From: Beroe ovata | Lineage: Eukaryota > Ctenophora > Nuda > Beroida > Beroidae | Assembly (NCBI GenBank): GCA_946803715.1 | Contig: CAMPET010000079.1 | Location: 1 to 31,967 of the forward strand | Direction of reading: 5' to 3' | DNA length: 31,967 nt | In this document: positions 27,948-31,967 of the stretch, piece after piece | Numbering within the stretch: the stretch's first letter is position 1 | How the letters are laid out: the number at the start of each line of letters is the position of its first letter | Notes under the pieces: generated by a model | Told to the model about the DNA's origin: nothing | What the model saw: the letters and a program-made list of their open reading frames with translations, nothing else | Databases searched by the model: none | Made by a program: the position numbers and the translations under genes

Positions 27948-28980
27948 AGGAGTGTAATAGTATTCTTCAGAACATTTGTTTATGACGATGAATTATCCCT
28001 CATATGTGACTTCTCCCTAGTATGAATATGACGATGAGTTCTCATGCTATTATACCGTAGTTACCTAACACCCAGATTGATGAGACGGAAAAAGTGCTTA
28101 AGCTTAAAAATCAAGTGCAATAGATTAGAATTAATCAAATTGTACTTGCGAACGTTAAGAAATCAAGTTGTCATTGCAAAAGTTTTAAAATCAAGGTTAG
28201 CCTGGATTTACAATCATAGGAACATGCCCAAATGGAAACAATCGCAATGCGCTGCATGTAAGAATTAAGACTGCAACTCTTTCAACTTTTCTATGTAATT
28301 GTGTTCAATAGTTTGAATCTGAAATTCTATCTGTTGATTCAATAATATTGCGCTCCAGCTCTCAGTTATTATTAATTCATATTAGCAGCATCATGCCTAA
28401 CGTCTGCTCACAATATGACAGCATAAAATAAGTTAGCTGAATAATAAGCTAACTAATAAAACCCCGAATTTCAAAACTCTTACTAATATGAAGGTTATAT
28501 AACAGAGAGAACTCCGAAGCACTGTCACAGGAAAGAAAATTCCTCGCTATGACCAATTTTTTGGATCACTGCGTAAATACAGTTACACTATACCTAGTTA
28601 CTAGGTTCAGTAGCAATATCTGTCTAACTTGCATGATGCAATTGCAGTGAATAATTGTTGGTGTGCAGTGCGTTGTCTTGACCCTCCTTTGTACAACTAT
28701 GAATTATACAAGTTATCTCAATCATGACGAGGCTGCACATCATTTTGTACTTTGAAGCTGAAATCTGTGCAGTGTGCACTCATGAACTATATACAAAATG
28801 ATATATATATAAAATGGTTTTATTATGGTTTTATTCATGGTTTTATTATGGTTCCACCATAACCTAGGTATTGTAGGTTTTAGTATCGCCGTTTTGGACA
28901 TCAGAACCTACCGGAGTACTACAAAATTTGAGGCCCTTGAATAGGAAACAGCACTAGCTATTACGGATTACCTATGATCG
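27948..28980. other. No gene seen; short tandem repeat
   Basis: AT-rich. At 28814-28853 the unit atggttttatt recurs four times with small changes, next to (at)n. A 74-codon plus-strand frame at 28044-28268 is Lys/Leu-rich and without recognised features. Confidence 0.5.
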
Positions 28981-28989
28981 GTAACCGTA

Positions 28990-29120
28990 CCCCATGCCCA
29001 CAGTCCCACAAGCCCACAGTCCTCTTTGCCCACAATCCTCCTTGCCCACTAGGAATTTAGTGGTCAATGAGGACTGTGGGCATTCAGGGCTCCTGCGGTA
29101 CTGGTAACCCACAGTCCTGT
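28990..29120. repeat. gcccacagtcc repeats forming a 25-bp hairpin
   Basis: The unit gcccacagtcc and variants occur about five times. Arms 29027-29051 and 29058-29082 pair at 22 of 25 positions around a six-base loop. Confidence 0.75.
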
Positions 29121-29182
29121 ATCCCCACTACCAAAACAGCCTTATGGCAATTGGCATACTATTAAGGGGACTGGACCTACGT

Positions 29183-29214
29183 ATCGAATTCCGCGTCCAT
29201 CGAATTCCGCGTCC
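29183..29214. repeat. Perfect 16-bp tandem duplication
   Basis: atcgaattccgcgtcc occurs twice in direct succession (29183-29198, 29199-29214). Confidence 0.95.
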
Positions 29215-29689
29215 ATTATCTCGAAAAGGTCTTAAAGTCACTTTTAGCTTGAAGGTGACGATATTCTCTTGTGTTCTCTTTCTATAGCGATAGGTAGGCA
29301 GCTATTGCATTAATATCAATTACCCGATGCATTAGAAAGGGTAGTGTGTTTATTCAAAGCTAAAATGTGTGATTAAAATTGTTTACGTATCCACATCATA
29401 GTGGGTAACAGCGACCTATTTTTCAAATCAAGCCCGCGAAAATGAATTATTTCAAGGGGTTACAATATCAACGAACGATGTGAATTATATGTAGCTAAAA
29501 TATTACAATAGTATCAGCTCTGCGTTTATAATTTCAGGAACTGGATTCGTCAAATAAGATGATCACTATATGACTATGATTATGAAATGTGACATTACCG
29601 AGGCATTGGAGTATATTTGAATTTCATCAAACCTGTATCAAACCTGTATATTGCGCTTCCAACGCATCTCACCTGTCTTAACTCTTACA

Positions 29690-29990
29690 CTTCAAGGCGG
29701 TTGAACTGATTATAAAAGGCATGACTGAATTGATCATATAAGGATGAACTGATTATGAAAGGCATGACCTAGGTACAGGTTAGTCAACTGAATAAGTTGC
29801 GCTTATGAAACATATTATGCAGCATATTTAGCTCGTGTTCTCTACTGTGTGAATGACGTATTAACAAGCAGATTAACTCAAAAAGGGGACATCCGCTTTT
29901 ATGAGATAATGTCCGCTTTTAAAAGTAGACATCCATTTTTTATGATCAATTTCTGCTTTTTTGATGAAAAAGTGGACGTCCGCTTTTTAG
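29690..29990. repeat. Small tandem repeats
   Basis: 29704-29775 carries repeated gaactgattatraaaggcatgac units. 29884-29988 carries four or five copies of a gacatccgctttt-type unit, the last one within a 22-bp near-palindrome at 29967-29988 (two mismatches). Confidence 0.75.
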
Positions 29991-31169
29991 AGTCTACAGT
30001 TCAAAGTGCCCCATGCTCCATAACCTAAATCAAGAGAACAGTGTTTCCGAGTCGAGGCACATGTTATTTCTTAAACCCGCATTTCACCAACTGCAATTAT
30101 TTGATATTAAAATGACGAAATCGAGTTAGTCAGGGCATATAACATGTTGCCATAATTTGGTTTAACTCGGACTAATTGATAACAAGCTGATTCCACTTCT
30201 AATGATCTCTAATAGGTCAGACTCCCCAGAACCACCGAAGAAATGGTTTCAATGGTCGCGATGAGTAAACATGGATTGAGCCACGCCCTTATGAGCCTGT
30301 ACGCGCGACCTTTGAAAGCCATTTTCTCTGTTTGGAGATAAAATCAAAGTCCAAATTCACCGCAATCATTGCATTATGTGGGGAGGATCAATGTTTCGAG
30401 TGCTCAGATCTTTACTTTTGGAGTTATGGACGAAAAACGTATTTTTCCTTTGTTCGTCAATTTCATTTTTTGTCCTTGTTTATCAAGCTTCTTCTGTTGT
30501 GGTCACCGGTTTCTGGTCGCAGTAGTATCTGAAACCCTTTCGCCGGGTCCCCAGAGGTTAACACCTACTAGTTAACCCCAAGGACTCCCAAGTATAAACC
30601 ATAATTATATAAACAATAGGATAGAACTGCAACTAAACACGGGAGTCTAGTGTCAGCTGCTACCATCAGTGGTGCAAACTCAGAGAGTAGATAGGGACTA
30701 CCACTGTGGCCAGGGTTCATCTANCACACGACGTCTATTTACGCGTGAGACTACTATATAATAGTAGGTGTCTCTCTGTCGGATACTATCCGGGATAGAA
30801 ATTATCGATAAATGCCCAAGAATTTATATTACTACAGTACTATGCATGGACACATGTAAGGTGTTAGCACTATAGCTAAGTAGCTGTATCTCGCTAAAAT
30901 GTAGCCATGCAATGATCATAACTATAATCTACCCAGTCCAGGAGTCTTATCATGCATGTGAAGATGTCCGAATACATGGTCATCAAACAATATAGATTTA
31001 TAGAGTAATAGCTGCAGTCAACATGTGCACTACTAAACCCATGCAGATTAATGAAGTAATGCAGGGGCTGACTAATTTTTGGCTGTAGTACTAGTAGCAA
31101 ATTTTGCTTCCATGGTAACTATAGAATAGTATAGAATGTTAGAGGGCTTGCTCATTCGAATCGAATAAT
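29991..31169. other. No gene seen
   Basis: No sustained frames with recognisable features. One unresolved base at 30724. Short near-palindromes (about 30558-30580 and 30749-30767) only. Confidence 0.5.
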
Positions 31170-31320
31170 ATAAAATACGTGTATGAGACGGCTGAAAAAA
31201 GGGGCAAAAAGGGGGTACAAAGATGGCGCCCTTGGGGCACGCAGTACGCACCGGGCAAAATGGGGCATTTGGGGGCGAAAAGAGGGAATTTTGGGGGTGA
31301 AAAGGTGCACAGATATTTTT
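31170..31320. repeat. Partial inverted copy of the 20.8-kb repeat (copy C)
   Basis: In reverse orientation this matches the middle of copies A and B: gacggctgaaaaa, gggggtacaaa, tttgggggcgaaaag. More diverged and much shorter than A or B. Confidence 0.65.
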
Positions 31321-31967
31321 GATATAGCGACATGAGATACCTGCAGCGACATGAGATGCCTGCAGTTATAACCACTTTAAAGTCTCTTTTCAATCGATTT
31401 TTCCGAAAAAATCGCAGAAAATCGACAATTTATCGATTATAAGCGATTATAAATGAACGCGTTTCAACTCCCTTCCCGTTATGTCCCGTTATGATTGACT
31501 CCCTTGGAGCGAATTCAAATCGCAAAGTTGGAACTTGGAAGGTTTCAGGTACTCATACTGTGATATAGCTGTGCAAGCATATGTCGATCCCGGGTAGAGT
31601 CTATAATCAGGGGGCTGGCAAGCCCCCCGCGGCATCTGTAGTAAATGTTGAATGCGCGAGCAAAAAGGGCCCGAAGGAGGAGGCCCGAAGGGCCGAATCG
31701 GTGAGCTTTGTGCGTTTATGTAACGCGCGAAAAGCTGCGACGCTTGCCAGACCCTATAATATGTTTTTACGGATTCGCCGAATTTCGAGTATCAATAACT
31801 CCATTTCTATGTATCCGATTGTTATGAAACTTTGTTTTCCGTCTATTTGGGCCATAGAGAGGCGGCAACCAAAATTTCAAGTCAATCGGATGAAAAATGG
31901 GGAAGTTATAGCGACTTGAAATCGCCGAAATCGAGGGTGTTCTTGTTAAAATAGGGTACGATCATAT
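31321..31967. other. No gene; GC-rich repeat-like block at the end
   Basis: About 31605-31700 contains cagggggctggcaagcccccc and gaagga/gaaggg-type motifs (cccgaaggaggaggcccgaa) resembling a dispersed repeat. The 112-codon frame at 31581-31919 crosses this and has no recognised features. A small tandem gcgacatgagat repeat sits at 31326-31358. Confidence 0.5.

Noticed and set aside
28044-28268. 74-codon Lys/Leu-rich frame
   Set aside because: AT-rich chance frame without motifs.
31581-31919. 112-codon frame at the window end
   Set aside because: It crosses GC-rich repeat sequence and shows no domain or sensible composition.

Overview
The window is metazoan nuclear DNA, most likely from a compact invertebrate genome. 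The evidence is spliced genes with short introns (roughly 90-1,350 bp, GT-AG), an MDM1 orthologue, an LDLa-repeat GPCR, a CR1/L2-type retrotransposon, (GT)n microsatellite beside an assembly gap, and degenerate TTAGGG arrays. I cannot name the phylum from the sequence alone.

Layout. 1-1100: start of window, with what look like the last exons of an unidentified plus-strand gene. 1100-5670: an almost complete CR1/L2-like non-LTR retrotransposon on the minus strand (ORF1 with PHD-like and CCHC fingers; ORF2 with endonuclease and reverse transcriptase, broken by a single in-frame TGA). 5670-9100: repeat-rich ground with a second 3' end of the same retroelement, a decayed plus-strand reverse transcriptase, a dispersed repeat and a TTAGGG-like array. 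9124-10080: a broken KMT5A/SET8-like methyltransferase gene (minus). 11151-16713: a 13-exon MDM1 gene (plus; 624 residues reconstructed with consistent splice phases). Intron 9 holds an intronless minus-strand gene (13344-14315) for a presumably secreted, Asp/Trp-repeat acidic protein. 17596-18984: an intronless prepro-carboxypeptidase of the M14A type (minus), convergent with MDM1. 19552-19890: a terminal exon (minus) of a Ly6/uPAR-type, possibly GPI-anchored protein, cut off by the assembly gap. 20769-22194: two diverged copies of a ~500-bp repeat. 22799-26253: a two-exon minus-strand gene for a 1,111-residue GPCR with an LDLa-rich ectodomain. 26254-31967: no convincing gene, but a 284-bp inverted-terminal-repeat element, several hairpins and small tandem repeats, and a third copy of the 20.8-kb repeat.

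The genes do not form a pathway. MDM1 is a centriole/microtubule protein, while the carboxypeptidase, the nested acidic protein, the Ly6-like protein and the GPCR all appear to enter the secretory route. The items most worth following up are the nested Asp/Trp-repeat protein with three Cys-pair modules, the LRR-less LDLa GPCR with an extracellular loop 2 of about 108 residues, the hidden Ly6-like exon, and the templated 48-bp insertion in the second retroelement copy.
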